64,000 nt of DNA from the NCBI RefSeq assembly GCF_016724845.1, contig NZ_CP068082.1, positions 1,302,001 to 1,366,000 on the forward strand. The letters run 5' to 3'. Numbering within the stretch: position 1 is the first letter of the stretch; the number at the start of each line of letters is the position of its first letter. This document shows positions 26,632-37,600 of this stretch, piece after piece. Below the pieces are notes generated by a model. The model saw nothing but the letters and a program-made list of their open reading frames with translations, ran no database searches and was not told the DNA's origin. The translations under genes were made by a program, and so were the position numbers. This DNA is from Sphingobacterium spiritivorum (GTDB lineage Bacteria > Bacteroidota > Bacteroidia > Sphingobacteriales > Sphingobacteriaceae).

Positions 26632-27837
26632 ATGGAAAAATCAAATTTAAGCCACAAAGAGCTTATATTGAGTATATTGTATTACAACAAATCGCATTCT
26701 ATAGCTGATTTGAGTATAAAAACAAGAAAAAGTATACCCAGCATAAGTAAAATTATTAACGAACTTCATTTTAACCAGCTGATTATAGAAGGCGGGTTAG
26801 CGCCTAGTACTGGCGGACGCCGCCCTACCACATATTGCATCAATTCCAATCTGAATAAATACATCTTATCTGTAGCTATAGACCAACATTATTCAAGGGC
26901 TGTCATTTTTAATCTTTCGAATGAGGCACTCACACCTGTACTTGAAATTGAAAACAATTTTAACATTCCCGATATAGCTTTTCAGAATATTATCGATTTA
27001 ATAAAGCAAACGCTTGAACATGACAATTATAATTCAGATAATGTTTTAGGTATAGGGATTAGTATGCCTGGATTTGTTGATACAGCCCAAGGTACAAATG
27101 GTTCTTTTAAAGATAAAAACGAAAATTTATACAATATCAAGCTTGAGGTTGAAAACAGATTTCAAATACCCACCTATCTCGAGAATGATTCAACAGCGAT
27201 AGCTATAGCTGAACAATATTTCGGGAAAGCCAAAGATACTTCTCATGCGCTCATCATTAACATCGGATGGGGTGTAGGCTTGGGAATCATTGTAGACAAT
27301 AAACTATTCAGAGGTTATAGCGGATATGCCGGAGAATTCAGCCATATTCCTCTTTCCGCAAGTGATAAGCTCTGCTCGTGTGGAAAAAGAGGATGTCTGG
27401 AAGTGGAAGCTTCTTTATCTGCAGCCATTCAGTTTTCAAAAGAAAGACTTGAAATCGGAGAAAAATCCATACTAGCCCAGCGCCTGACGGATGACAAGCC
27501 GGGCAACAGTCATCATTTAATACAATCTGCATTAGAAGGCGACCAGTTAGCGATATCAGCACTTGCTAAATGCGGCTATATGTTGGGTAAAGGTATAGCA
27601 ACACTTATACATATCCTGAATCCTGAAAAAATTATTCTGAGTGGCAGAGGTTCTCAGGCTGGATCCATTCTGATGCCACAGATCCAAACCGCAATGAACG
27701 AATTCTGTATTCCCCGAATTGCCCGAAAGACCGCAATTAGAATATCAGAGCTTACAGACAAAGCACAATTAATAGGCTCAGCATGTATTGTGCTCGAATA
27801 TTCACTATCAAAATTTGCAAACTTAACTAATCAATAA
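26632..27837 (+). CDS. ROK-family transcriptional regulator, cassette 1
   Basis: A 401-residue NagC/XylR-like protein. The N-terminal winged helix (about residues 8-65) has the recognition helix 'KSIPSISKIINEL' and wing 'GLAPSTGGRRP'. The ROK domain follows with 'LENDSTAIAIAEQYFG' (about 182), 'GWGVGLGIIVDN' and the zinc motif CSCGKRGCLE (about 247). The usual phosphate-1 motif DxGxT is replaced by 'AIDQHYS', so kinase activity is unlikely and a sugar-sensing repressor or activator is inferred. It ends 5 nt before its SusC, so the regulator is made from the same transcript it probably controls. Confidence 0.92.
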   Translation: MEKSNLSHKELILSILYYNKSHSIADLSIKTRKSIPSISKIINELHFNQLIIEGGLAPSTGGRRPTTYCINSNLNKYILSVAIDQHYSRAVIFNLSNEALTPVLEIENNFNIPDIAFQNIIDLIKQTLEHDNYNSDNVLGIGISMPGFVDTAQGTNGSFKDKNENLYNIKLEVENRFQIPTYLENDSTAIAIAEQYFGKAKDTSHALIINIGWGVGLGIIVDNKLFRGYSGYAGEFSHIPLSASDKLCSCGKRGCLEVEASLSAAIQFSKERLEIGEKSILAQRLTDDKPGNSHHLIQSALEGDQLAISALAKCGYMLGKGIATLIHILNPEKIILSGRGSQAGSILMPQIQTAMNEFCIPRIARKTAIRISELTDKAQLIGSACIVLEYSLSKFANLTNQ

Positions 27838-27842
27838 CAAAC

Positions 27843-30800
27843 ATGAAACAGTTCTATCAAACATGTTGCACTATCATTCTGCTCTCGATTCTATCGATAA
27901 CAGGTGTATTTGCACAGCAGACCGTTACAGGAAAAGTAACGAATGCAAATGGAAATTTACCGGGAGTAAACGTTGCCATAAAGGGAACTTCCCGGGGTAC
28001 ACAGTCCGGATCGGATGGAAATTATTCCATTCAGGCAGCTCCGGGAGAAAAGCTACGCTTCTCTATGGTGGGTTACATTTCACAGGAAATTTCTGTGGGG
28101 TCTACTAAAACGATTAACGTAACCTTACAATCTGACGAGAGCACATTAGACGAAGTGGTGGTCACTGCTATGGGTATTAAAAGAGAAAAAAAATCTTTGG
28201 GGTATTCTTATCAGGAAGTAAAAAGCGAAACTTTAATTGATGCCCGCGAAAACAATTTGGCCAATGCCCTGACCGGAAAAGTATCTGGTTTGCAAGTTAT
28301 CAAGGGTTCAAATGGTCCTGCTTCTTCTTCAAAGATTATACTACGTGGTTTTAATTCCTTAACCGGAGATAATCAACCACTCATTGTGGTAGATGGTGTT
28401 CCAATGGAAAACTTTGCCGGAGCTAAAAATAATGATTTCTGGAATCCCTCGGCAGATATGGGTAATGGTCTTGGAGACCTAACAGCTGAGGATATCGAAA
28501 GCATGTCTGTATTAAAAGGAGGAGCCGCATCAGCACTTTATGGTTCCAGAGCGGCCAACGGAGTAATACTCATTACCACAAAATCAGGCAGATCCCGTGA
28601 AGGTACCGGAATTTCTTATTCTGCAACAATAGGTATTGAAAACATTTTTATTACACCGAGACTACAAGGTCAATTTGCTCAAGGTAGTAACGGTATTTAT
28701 GACGCAAAATCTGAAAACAGCTGGGGTCCGCTAATAACAGGACAAACAGTTACAACCTGGGATGACTCTAAAAGAACATTAAAAACATATGACAATTTGG
28801 ATAATTTCTTCAAAACGGGAGTAAATACCACTCATAATATAGCTTTTCAAAAATCTTTAGGCGAAAACACAAGTATAATCACATCAGCCAGCTATTTATA
28901 TGACAACAGTAAAACTCCGGGAGTTAAATTAAACCGGTTGAACCTCATGTCCAAAGTCACCTCAACGTTTGGTCCTGAAAACAAATGGATAACAGATATT
29001 AAAGTGCAATATATGAATACAACGGCCAACAACCGGGCTGTAGGAGGATCAAATGCAGGAAATTATTACACAACTGTTCTACGCATGCCCGGAACAATGG
29101 ATATCACAGATTTCGAATCAGGTATGAACACTTTAGGCACAAAACAAATTTGGTATAATTCAGGACAAACTGTAAATCCATTTTGGGCTGTCAATAATAA
29201 ACTAAATCGGGATAGCAGAGATCGTTTTCTACTAAATGCTATGATCAAATACAAATTCAACGATTGGTTAGATGCAGATTTCAGAGCCGGATCAGATTCA
29301 TATAGTACAAAATATGATAACAAAACATACACAGGATCCTCTCTTCAAAACAACTACGGAACAGGAGCAGATAATTTCTACGAAAATAATTTTATAGTTA
29401 GTCTAAATGCTAAAAAAGACAATTTATTTGGGAAATTCAATGGTTCAGCCTCAATATTTGGTCAGATTATGAAGCAAGATTATAAATCGATTTCGGTAAG
29501 TACGGGTGAGTTGGAAGTGCCTAATTTGTTTACTATTAATAATGCTGTTGGCAATCCTGGCTTTACAGAAGAAGTTAGAAAAAGGCAAATCAATTCCATA
29601 TTTGGAACTGCAGAGGTGAATTACGATAACTTCTGGTTTATTAACCTTACAGCCCGTAATGACTGGTCGTCTACATTAATCAAGGAACACCGATCTTATT
29701 TTTATCCTTCTGTCAGCACTTCACTGGTGATCACAGACATGATCAGTAAAATCGGAGGAGAAACTCCAAAATGGTTAAATTTCGCAAAAATAAGGGCTTC
29801 ATATGCACAAACAGGTAATAGTCTTAAACCTTACCAACTCTTGAATGTGTATAGTATAGGAAAAGATCCTAACAGCAATACAACTGCAAGCAAGAATAAG
29901 ACTTTATTTAATCCAAATATCCGAAGTGAATTATTAAAAACATTTGAAACCGGATTTGATGTCAGACTCTTTGATCGGATTAATTTAGATTTTGCGTACT
30001 ATAAATCAAATGCAACCAATCAACTAATTGAAATACCTATGAATAGTCTGTCCGGTTATGAAAAATTTATGGCAAATGCAGGAAATATTCAAAATCAAGG
30101 ATTCGAAATTGTATTAGGTGCAAACATTCTTAAAAACCCGAATAAGTTTCGTTGGGATATGAACATCAACTTTTCCAGAAATATCAATGAAATCATTGAG
30201 TTACTTCCCGGACAGGTAGATCGATTGGTGTTAGCAGGGTTTGACGATATAAAAGTAGAAGCCTCAGCCGGAAAAAGATATGGAGCCATTTACGGGACAA
30301 AATATGCACGGGTAGAAGACAAAAACAGTCCTTTTTTCAATCAGATTATTGTTAACGGAAATGGAGTACCCCTGGCAGCAGACGGGATTCATTATTTAGG
30401 GAATCAGAGCGCTTCAGCTCTACTAGGAGCAACAAATACATTTGGATATAAAAACGTAGGACTTTCCTTTCTTCTAGATGCGCGTTTTGGCGGCGTATTG
30501 TTCTCCGGCACCAATTTAACCTTACAACGTGCCGGAATGGCTGCAGAAACAGTCGTCAATGGTGAGCGTACAGACTTTATTGTACCTGGAGTAGTGAGTG
30601 ACGGCAAAGGAGGCTATGTTCAGAATACAAAAGCAGTAAGCCATCAACAATATTGGAATCAGGTGACAAATTCTCCGGGCAATGTAGGAATAGCTGAACA
30701 AAACATTTACGATGCCTCTAACATAAGACTCAGAAATGTACAGCTTAGCTATACGCTACCGAAAAAGGTTCTAGGAAAATCCATAGTTAAAAATGCAAGA

Positions 30801-30959
30801 CTTTCACTTTCAGCTAATAATGTTTGGATGATAAAAAGCTACGCAAATGGTGTAGATCCAGAATCTGTCTATGCTATCGGCACAAATGCTGTCGGATTTG
30901 AAAACTTAGCATTTCCAACCTCCCGATCTTACTTCTTTAATATCTCACTAGGATTTTAG
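27843..30959 (+). CDS. SusC-like TonB-dependent transporter, cassette 1
   Basis: A 1038-residue outer-membrane transporter. The signal peptide ends near 'GVFAQQ' (residue 25). A carboxypeptidase-regulatory-like domain (about 27-105) follows, then the SusC linker 'LDEVVVTAMGIKREKKSLGY', plug domain (about 115-225, 'LYGSRAANGVILITTKSG') and a 22-strand barrel ending in Phe ('FFNISLGF'). It imports glycan fragments with its SusD partner, using TonB energy. The first 110 residues are almost the same as in the other three SusC proteins here, while the barrels differ widely. SusD follows after 17 nt. Confidence 0.95.
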   Translation: MKQFYQTCCTIILLSILSITGVFAQQTVTGKVTNANGNLPGVNVAIKGTSRGTQSGSDGNYSIQAAPGEKLRFSMVGYISQEISVGSTKTINVTLQSDESTLDEVVVTAMGIKREKKSLGYSYQEVKSETLIDARENNLANALTGKVSGLQVIKGSNGPASSSKIILRGFNSLTGDNQPLIVVDGVPMENFAGAKNNDFWNPSADMGNGLGDLTAEDIESMSVLKGGAASALYGSRAANGVILITTKSGRSREGTGISYSATIGIENIFITPRLQGQFAQGSNGIYDAKSENSWGPLITGQTVTTWDDSKRTLKTYDNLDNFFKTGVNTTHNIAFQKSLGENTSIITSASYLYDNSKTPGVKLNRLNLMSKVTSTFGPENKWITDIKVQYMNTTANNRAVGGSNAGNYYTTVLRMPGTMDITDFESGMNTLGTKQIWYNSGQTVNPFWAVNNKLNRDSRDRFLLNAMIKYKFNDWLDADFRAGSDSYSTKYDNKTYTGSSLQNNYGTGADNFYENNFIVSLNAKKDNLFGKFNGSASIFGQIMKQDYKSISVSTGELEVPNLFTINNAVGNPGFTEEVRKRQINSIFGTAEVNYDNFWFINLTARNDWSSTLIKEHRSYFYPSVSTSLVITDMISKIGGETPKWLNFAKIRASYAQTGNSLKPYQLLNVYSIGKDPNSNTTASKNKTLFNPNIRSELLKTFETGFDVRLFDRINLDFAYYKSNATNQLIEIPMNSLSGYEKFMANAGNIQNQGFEIVLGANILKNPNKFRWDMNINFSRNINEIIELLPGQVDRLVLAGFDDIKVEASAGKRYGAIYGTKYARVEDKNSPFFNQIIVNGNGVPLAADGIHYLGNQSASALLGATNTFGYKNVGLSFLLDARFGGVLFSGTNLTLQRAGMAAETVVNGERTDFIVPGVVSDGKGGYVQNTKAVSHQQYWNQVTNSPGNVGIAEQNIYDASNIRLRNVQLSYTLPKKVLGKSIVKNARLSLSANNVWMIKSYANGVDPESVYAIGTNAVGFENLAFPTSRSYFFNISLGF

Positions 30960-30976
30960 TCTTAATTCACAAAAAA

Positions 30977-32884
30977 ATGAAAAATACATTATCAAAAATA
31001 GCATTAACAGTTGTATCAGTTCTAACACTGTCAGCATGTTCAAAATTTGATGAAATTAATACCAATCCGACCAGTGCAACAAGCGACCAGGTTCAGGTTG
31101 AATATTTTTTAAACAATTCTATTATCTCTGCTCAGCAGGATCCTCATATCGCAGAACGTGTATTTGTACTATACTGGAAATCAGCTGCGCGCCAGCATTT
31201 GTCCGGAGGTATCGCTACAGGTGGCAACAATGCAGACTGGACAAATGATTATTGGCGCTATATCTCCGAATGGCTAAATCATGCAAATACAGCTATCCAA
31301 ATGGCAAATGAAAAAGCTCAAAATGGTACAGCTCAGGAATATAACAATAATCTGCTTCAGGTATCCAGAATATGGCGCGTTTATTTAATGAGCGAATTAT
31401 CTGATAATTTCGGACCAATACCAATCAATGCTTTTCAAGGAACCAATCCAGAATTTAATTCCGAAAAAGACGTTTATTACTTTTTGCTCGACGAGCTTAA
31501 AGATGCGGTTTCAAAAATAGATGCAACTATCGCTCGCCCGGAAAAGTTAAAAAAATTAGATCCGGCCTATCAGTACGATTGGGATAATTGGATAAGGTAT
31601 GCAAACTCTATGCGTATGCGTTTAGCTATGCGAATCGCTGAAGTAGACCCTTCGAAAGCTAAAAATGAATTTGAAGCTGCTGCCCAGACACAGAAATATA
31701 TTGTTAATGCGAATCAGATTTTTCAGGTAGCCGAAAAACCAGGATGGGATGCTTTGACAGGTGTAATGAGCAGAGAATGGAACGGACAAGTATTATCTTC
31801 TACTCTAAACAATTTATATATAGGTCTAGGTGGGATTAAATCTGAAAATCAATTGGATGCATCAATGCATTCCAGCATTAAGCCTGCAAACTATATCGGA
31901 AAACGATTCTTAGAACACTTTTCCGTAATGACAAACGATCCGTCTGCAGGTTATTTTTTGGATGGACTACCCTATAGTATTGATCCGAGAGCTTATAAAA
32001 CCTTTTATATTCCAGGGAATATAAACAGTCCCGTATGGTCTAATTATCCATCATGGACCGATGATGCAAAGACAACCAAAGTAAAGCTGCAACGTTCTTC
32101 TGGGGATATTGAGATAGATACTAAAAATACATGGAGTACATCCACCATTGGAGATTTTGGAGCAAAAGGAGCTGCCAATGGTATTAGGGCAGTACAGATT
32201 GGAAAAATACCAGGATTAGCTCAAACATTCAGAAACAGCAATAACAAACGGATATTTTTTGGCAGTTGGGAAACATATTTCCTTTTAGCAGAAGCTGCCA
32301 TAAAAAACTGGAATACAGGAATATCTGCACAATCCGCTTATGAAAACGGCATTAAAGCAAGCTTTGAATATATGGGTGTCTCCCAGTTTGCCAATGATTA
32401 TCTGAATTCGACTGACTACAATAGAACTGGGACTTCTGTAAAATTCACACATACTACAGAACCGGGAGCCTCTCATATCATGGATTTTATTGATGGATAT
32501 ACAGGTACAACAAGCACAACAACTGTTCTCTACCCTGTAAATACAATTTATAAAAACGGAACAGTAAAGAATGATGCTTTGACCAAGATTATAACACAAA
32601 AGTATATTGCAAATATGCCATGGTTGCCTCTGGAAGCATGGTGTGATCAGAGAAGACTGGGCTTACCCTTCTTTGAAAATCCGGCAATTGAAAATCCTTT
32701 GCCCAATTTACCAGCTTTATCAAGCAATAATTATATGACAAATCAAATTAGTTTTTTCCCACAGCGATTGAGATATCCTGCCAGCCTCGCTAATTCAGAT
32801 AGTAAAGGTTATAATCAAGCGGTATCTCTATTGGGAAAAACAGATGCGGTTCTTTCTCCTCTATGGTGGGCCAAACAACAATAA
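30977..32884 (+). CDS. SusD/RagB-like glycan-binding lipoprotein, cassette 1
   Basis: A 635-residue surface lipoprotein (signal 'MKNTLSKIALTVVSVLTLSAC', Cys21) of the SusD/RagB superfamily, which caps the SusC barrel and binds ligand. It has the start 'KFDEINTNPTSAT', TPR-like helices ('DELKDAVSKID', 'YANSMRMRLAMRIAEVDP') and the C-terminal region 'PQRLRYPAS' ending 'PLWWAKQQ'. It is about 70-100 residues longer than the other SusD proteins in the window. A strong terminator lies 83 nt downstream. Confidence 0.92.
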   Translation: MKNTLSKIALTVVSVLTLSACSKFDEINTNPTSATSDQVQVEYFLNNSIISAQQDPHIAERVFVLYWKSAARQHLSGGIATGGNNADWTNDYWRYISEWLNHANTAIQMANEKAQNGTAQEYNNNLLQVSRIWRVYLMSELSDNFGPIPINAFQGTNPEFNSEKDVYYFLLDELKDAVSKIDATIARPEKLKKLDPAYQYDWDNWIRYANSMRMRLAMRIAEVDPSKAKNEFEAAAQTQKYIVNANQIFQVAEKPGWDALTGVMSREWNGQVLSSTLNNLYIGLGGIKSENQLDASMHSSIKPANYIGKRFLEHFSVMTNDPSAGYFLDGLPYSIDPRAYKTFYIPGNINSPVWSNYPSWTDDAKTTKVKLQRSSGDIEIDTKNTWSTSTIGDFGAKGAANGIRAVQIGKIPGLAQTFRNSNNKRIFFGSWETYFLLAEAAIKNWNTGISAQSAYENGIKASFEYMGVSQFANDYLNSTDYNRTGTSVKFTHTTEPGASHIMDFIDGYTGTTSTTTVLYPVNTIYKNGTVKNDALTKIITQKYIANMPWLPLEAWCDQRRLGLPFFENPAIENPLPNLPALSSNNYMTNQISFFPQRLRYPASLANSDSKGYNQAVSLLGKTDAVLSPLWWAKQQ

Positions 32885-32966
32885 AAAATCGATTAATAAA
32901 CATACAGACCATTCTGATACAATAAAGTTCCTGTTAGAAAATAAAAAGGATATCTTAAAACCGTAT

Positions 32967-33009
32967 AAAGGTCCCTCAATTACATTTTATATTGAGGGAC
33001 CTTTTTTTT
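32967..33009 (+). terminator. Terminator of cassette 1
   Basis: A perfect 14-bp stem AAAGGTCCCTCAAT / ATTGAGGGACCTTT with a 10-nt loop and a run of eight T. Confidence 0.9.
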
Positions 33010-33061
33010 AAAAGCAGTATAAACTAAACAGTACGAGCATATTGCTGCAATATATTTTATG

Positions 33062-33208
33062 CAAAAAAGACCAACACATCCAAGTCTGCCACCAAAATCT
33101 CTTGACCGGTTCAAATATCCAAGCAAAGAATAAGCAGATAATATAAATATTTCTCAGCAGATAAATGATAATGACAAATTCTACAACAAAGTTTGGTGGG
33201 ATAAATAA
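33062..33208 (+). pseudogene. Relic 3' end of a lost SusD gene
   Basis: Read in the frame ending at the stop 33206-33208, this stretch encodes 'PPKSLDRFKYPSKE', a stop (33131-33133), then 'ADNINISQQINDNDKFYNK' and 'VWWDK' before the final stop. The order Pro-Lys-x-x-x-Arg-Phe-x-Tyr-Pro-Ser, Asn-rich segment, then Lys-Val-Trp-Trp-Asp is the usual C-terminus of SusD proteins; compare 'PPKRLTYPSTEVSNNNVNY' and 'VKVWWDIN' in the neighbours. It is not a duplicate of the upstream SusD, whose end differs. A separate terminator follows. Confidence 0.75.
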
Positions 33209-33241
33209 GTTCAGAATCTTATAGTAAAGTTATAGATTAGG

Positions 33242-33273
33242 GAGAATGGGCTAAAAAACCCATTCTCTTTTTT
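33242..33273 (+). terminator. Terminator behind the SusD relic
   Basis: A 9-bp stem GAGAATGGG / CCCATTCTC with an 8-nt loop and TTTTTT. It lies 33 nt after the relic stop codon and has no intact gene of its own upstream. Confidence 0.8.
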
Positions 33274-33317
33274 GTTTAGCCTTAATGGAAACATTCCCTA
33301 ACATTATTAAAAAATCA

Positions 33318-33378
33318 AAATACTTTTTATTTTTTTTTAAAAAGATTTTGAAGTTACAATTTCTTTATATTAACTTTA
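33318..33378 (+). promoter_or_regulatory. Cassette 2 promoter and operator element
   Basis: AAATACTT (33318-33325), 16-nt T-rich spacer, AAGATTTT (33342-33349), -33 TTTG (33347-33350), GAAGTT, and 20 nt to -7 TAACTTTA (33371-33378). The order and the -33/-7 spacing equal those of cassette 1. Confidence 0.7.
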
Positions 33379-33416
33379 TTCAAATATTACGAACCAATTA
33401 ATAACCCTAAGTCAAA

Positions 33417-34616
33417 ATGGAAAAGACCAATTATGGACTTAAAGAGCTCATTATAAGCTTATTATATTATGAAAAATCGTATTCTATTGCCGATCTCAGC
33501 TTATTAATTGGCAAAAGCATTCCGAGTACGACAAAAATAATTAATGAACTGGCTGATTACAACCTTATTATAGAAGACGGATTAGCACCTTCTACAGGAG
33601 GTCGCAGGCCAATAAAGTATACGATAAACTCAAATCTAAATAAATTTATTCTTTCCGTAGCAATTGACCAGCATTACTCCACTGCTGTAATCTATGATCT
33701 TTCCAACGAAGAACGTACGCCTGTATTTACAATAGAAAATCATCTGGATAACCATGATGAAGTATTCGACAATATTGTAGGTCTTATGGAGAAAACGCTT
33801 CAACATGGAGAATTCAATCAAAATAATATTCTTGGAATAGGTATCAGTATGCCGGGATTTGTGGATAATAAACAGGGAACTAACGGTTCTTACAAGGATA
33901 AAAATACCAAATTGTATTATATCAAACGCGAAATAGAAAACCGCTTTCAACTGCCTACTTTTATTGAGAATGACTCCACAGCAATTGCAATAGCAGAACA
34001 GAATTTTGGAAAAGCCAGAAACACCTCTCATTCACTTGTTATTAATATAGGATGGGGTGTTGGATTGGGGATAATCGTAGATAATAAGCTTTTCAGAGGA
34101 TACAGCGGTTATGCCGGGGAATTCAGTCATATTCCACTTTCAGACAGCAACAAACTGTGTTCTTGTGGCAAAAAGGGCTGTCTGGAAGTCGAAGCATCTT
34201 TATCTGCAGCTGTTGAATTTGCAGAAGAAAAACTTCAGAGCGGTGAAAAATCCAAATTAGCAAATCACCTGACCAATGACCGGTTAGAGAGCAGCAATTC
34301 GCTTATACAATCTGCACTAAACGGGGATCAGCTTGCTATTTCGGCACTTACCAAGTCCGGCTATATGCTTGGAAAAGGAGTCGCTACATTAATCCATATC
34401 ATGAATCCTGAAAAGATTATCCTGAGCGGTCGCGGATCTCAGGCTGGTCAGATTCTGATGCCTCAGATACAAACCGCAATCAATGAATTCTGTATACCCC
34501 GAATAGCACAAAAAACAAGTGTAGAGATATCCGATCTGAAAAACAAGGCACAATTGATAGGATCTGCCTGTATCGTATTGGAATATTCGCTATCCAAATT
34601 TGTAAACCTTAATTAA
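33417..34616 (+). CDS. ROK-family transcriptional regulator, cassette 2
   Basis: A 399-residue paralog of the cassette 1 regulator. The winged helix has recognition helix 'KSIPSTTKIINEL', and the ROK domain has 'IENDSTAIAIAEQNFGKA' (about 184) and zinc motif CSCGKKGCLE (about 249). As in its paralogs the phosphate-binding motif is degenerate ('AIDQHYS'), so it is judged a sensor rather than a kinase. Divergence from cassette 1 is spread through the sugar domain, chiefly around residues 85-125 and 260-290. It ends 13 nt before the SusC gene. Confidence 0.92.
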   Translation: MEKTNYGLKELIISLLYYEKSYSIADLSLLIGKSIPSTTKIINELADYNLIIEDGLAPSTGGRRPIKYTINSNLNKFILSVAIDQHYSTAVIYDLSNEERTPVFTIENHLDNHDEVFDNIVGLMEKTLQHGEFNQNNILGIGISMPGFVDNKQGTNGSYKDKNTKLYYIKREIENRFQLPTFIENDSTAIAIAEQNFGKARNTSHSLVINIGWGVGLGIIVDNKLFRGYSGYAGEFSHIPLSDSNKLCSCGKKGCLEVEASLSAAVEFAEEKLQSGEKSKLANHLTNDRLESSNSLIQSALNGDQLAISALTKSGYMLGKGVATLIHIMNPEKIILSGRGSQAGQILMPQIQTAINEFCIPRIAQKTSVEISDLKNKAQLIGSACIVLEYSLSKFVNLN

Positions 34617-34629
34617 TCATCAATAAAAC

Positions 34630-37600
34630 ATGAAACAATTCTATCAAACATGTTGCACAATCATGCTGCTATCGATCTTCTCGATAACAAGCGTATTTGC
34701 ACAGCAGACCGTTACAGGAAAGGTAACGGATGCAAGTGGAAATGTTCCCGGAGTATCGGTTTCCGTAAAAGGAACTTCCCGCGGAACACAAACAGCAGCG
34801 GACGGAAGTTACTCTATTCAGGCATCAGAGGGAGACATCTTACGTTTCTCAATGGTCGGCTACAGCGCACAGGAAGTAACAGTAACAACTGCTAAAACGA
34901 TTAATATTTTATTAGAAGAAAATCAAGGATCACTTGATGAAGTAGTGGTAACAGCTTTAGGTATTAAAAGAGAAGCGAAATCTTTAGGGTACTCCACTCA
35001 AAAAGTAGGAGGAGAAGAATTAACCAAAACCAATGCGCCAAACGCATTAGTCGGAGCTATGGGGAAAGTTTCGGGTATGAATGTCAGTTTGTCAAATGGA
35101 GTCGAGGGAGGCTCGCAACGCGTAGTCATTCGTGGTGCTGCGTCTCTGACGGGAGCAAATCAGCCTTTATATGTAGTAGATGGTATGCCTCTGGATAATA
35201 ATCCGATTTCCAGCAGAGGAAATGACATTACAAAAGCAAACGGAGCTTCACAAGATTGGGGATCTGCACTAAATTTTATAAATCCGGATGATATCGAAGA
35301 CATCACTGTATTAAAAGGTCCGACTGCAGCAGCTCTGTACGGAGCCCGTGGAGGTAATGGTGTAGTATTGATCACCACAAAAAAAGGGAAATTAAAAGAG
35401 GGATTTGGAATAGATTATAATTATACATTCCGCTCTAATGATCCTTTTCGTTTTCAGGAGATGCAAAATAAATATGGATATGGTGGAGCAATTGCACTTT
35501 ATTCAAAAACACCAACATTACCTACTGATGGAAATGGTCAGTTGAGATATCCGGGAGAAGCTCCATGGACCAATTCAGGAATCACTGATCAAAAATGGTT
35601 AAGCCATGGTCAGGTACCCGGAGGTAAAAATACATACGATTACTTCAGCTGGTATGGAACAGGTGCATCATGGGGTGCAGAGATGGCTGGTCAGGAAATC
35701 ACATGGTGGGATGGTACAAAAAGAAAATATTCTCCACAGCCGGATAACGTCCAGTCCTTTTACCGCACAGGAAATACACAAACGCACAATGTAGCGTTCA
35801 GCGGAGCAAATGACCTTGGAAGTATCAGACTCTCTTATACCAAACAAAATAATACTGCTATTATTCCAAACAGTGATTTTAGTAATAATACATTTAACCT
35901 TGGAAGTAATATCAAAATCACTAAAAAAGTGACTGCTGACGTTACAACAAGTTATATCAATTATTCCAGAAAAAATTCACCTGAAGTGGGTAACAGCAAC
36001 AATTCGTGGGGAAAATTCTCTACCTACGGTATGTCAAGAGATTACCAGAATCTGGAAAAGGACATTTATCGGAATGCTGACGGAAGCAAAAATCTACTAG
36101 ACGGATCAGTATATCCTCTAAGCTATCCATACGGTGGCTATGGAAAGGACATTTACTGGAATACTTTCATGAACAACTCTTATCTGAACAGAGATCAGCT
36201 GTTAGGTACCATTAAGTTGAATGCCGAAATTACAGACTGGCTTAGTGTAATGGGAAGAGCTTCAGGAAACTTCTCATCAGACGAAATAGAAAGAAAAAAC
36301 TATCCAACCGATAAAGAAGGTGTACAGGGAACTTATGCACATGAATTGTATAAAACGACCGAACGTAACTTAGACTTTTTAGCCACAGCTAAAAAAGATA
36401 ATCTGGGAGGATCAAAATTTAGTGGAAGTATTGCAGTAGGTGCAAGTTCCTGGTACTCTAACTACAGAGGTGTGCAGGCTAAAAATGATGGGCCCTTTGC
36501 TGTTCCGTATTTGTTTTATTTAAAAAACATTAATAAAACAGGTAATGCAATTGACTTTCAACCTGAAGAGGAGCGTATAGAACAACAAATAAACTCTGTA
36601 TTTACCATCGGTAATATTTCCTACGACAACTTCCTTTTCTTAGAAGCAACTTTCAGAAATGACTGGGCTTCTACATTACCTAAAGACACACGCAGCTACA
36701 ATTACCCTGCTGCATCCCTAAGTTATGTTTTTACGGAAAAGTGGAACGCTAGACCATCCTGGTTGGATTATGGTAAACTTAGGGCAGCTTTTGCAAAAAG
36801 TGCAATAGGTACAAAGCCTTATCAGACTTCATATATCTATAAAACAGGAATTTTCAATGGACAACCAACCCGCAGAATAGCCGAAAATCTATTGCCGGCA
36901 AGTACATTAAGGCCACAAAGATCTACTTCCTATGAGTTAGGTACGGATATGAGCTTTCTGCAAAACCGCTTAGGATTGACTTTCACCTACTATAAAGTAA
37001 ATTCTACGGATCAGATTATCGACCTTAATATAGCTCCTTCTTCCGGTATAACAGGAGTAAGAACAAATTCGGGAGAACTGCAAAATCAAGGTATTGAATT
37101 CACCTTAAGAGGTACTCCAGTAAAAACCAAAGACTTCTCCTGGGATTTAACATTAAACGGAGCCCACAACAAAAACAAATTAGTCTACTTAGCTCCCGGT
37201 ATCGAAGAATACTATCTTGATGAAATGTTTGGCATCAACGGTGTGACTATGAAAGTAAAAGTTGGTGACAACTTTGGTACAATTTACGGCACAGATTTTA
37301 CCTACGACAAAGAAACAGGAAAGCGGATAGTCGAACAAGTGCTAGATGCAAATGGTCAGGTGGCAGGTACACGGTATAAAGTAACGACAGATCAGGTTGC
37401 CATCGGTAATGCAAACCCTAAACTTACCGGAGGTCTGGGAACAAATCTTCGTTATAAAAACTTCTCTCTGTACGCATTAGCGGACTTCAAATGGGGAGGA
37501 GATGTCTGGAGTGGCAGTTATTCTACAGCAATGGGGAATGGACAAGCTCCGGAAACCTTATATGAACGTGATGGAAACGGATTAGCATATACTTATCCTG

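Noticed and set aside
27863..28108. An 81-codon open frame inside susC of cassette 1, with an equal-length one at 34650-34895 in cassette 2
   Set aside because: Both are the same alternative frame of the conserved 5' end of susC. They persist because the SusC sequence is conserved, they are absent from the other two copies, and they have no RBS or protein features of their own.
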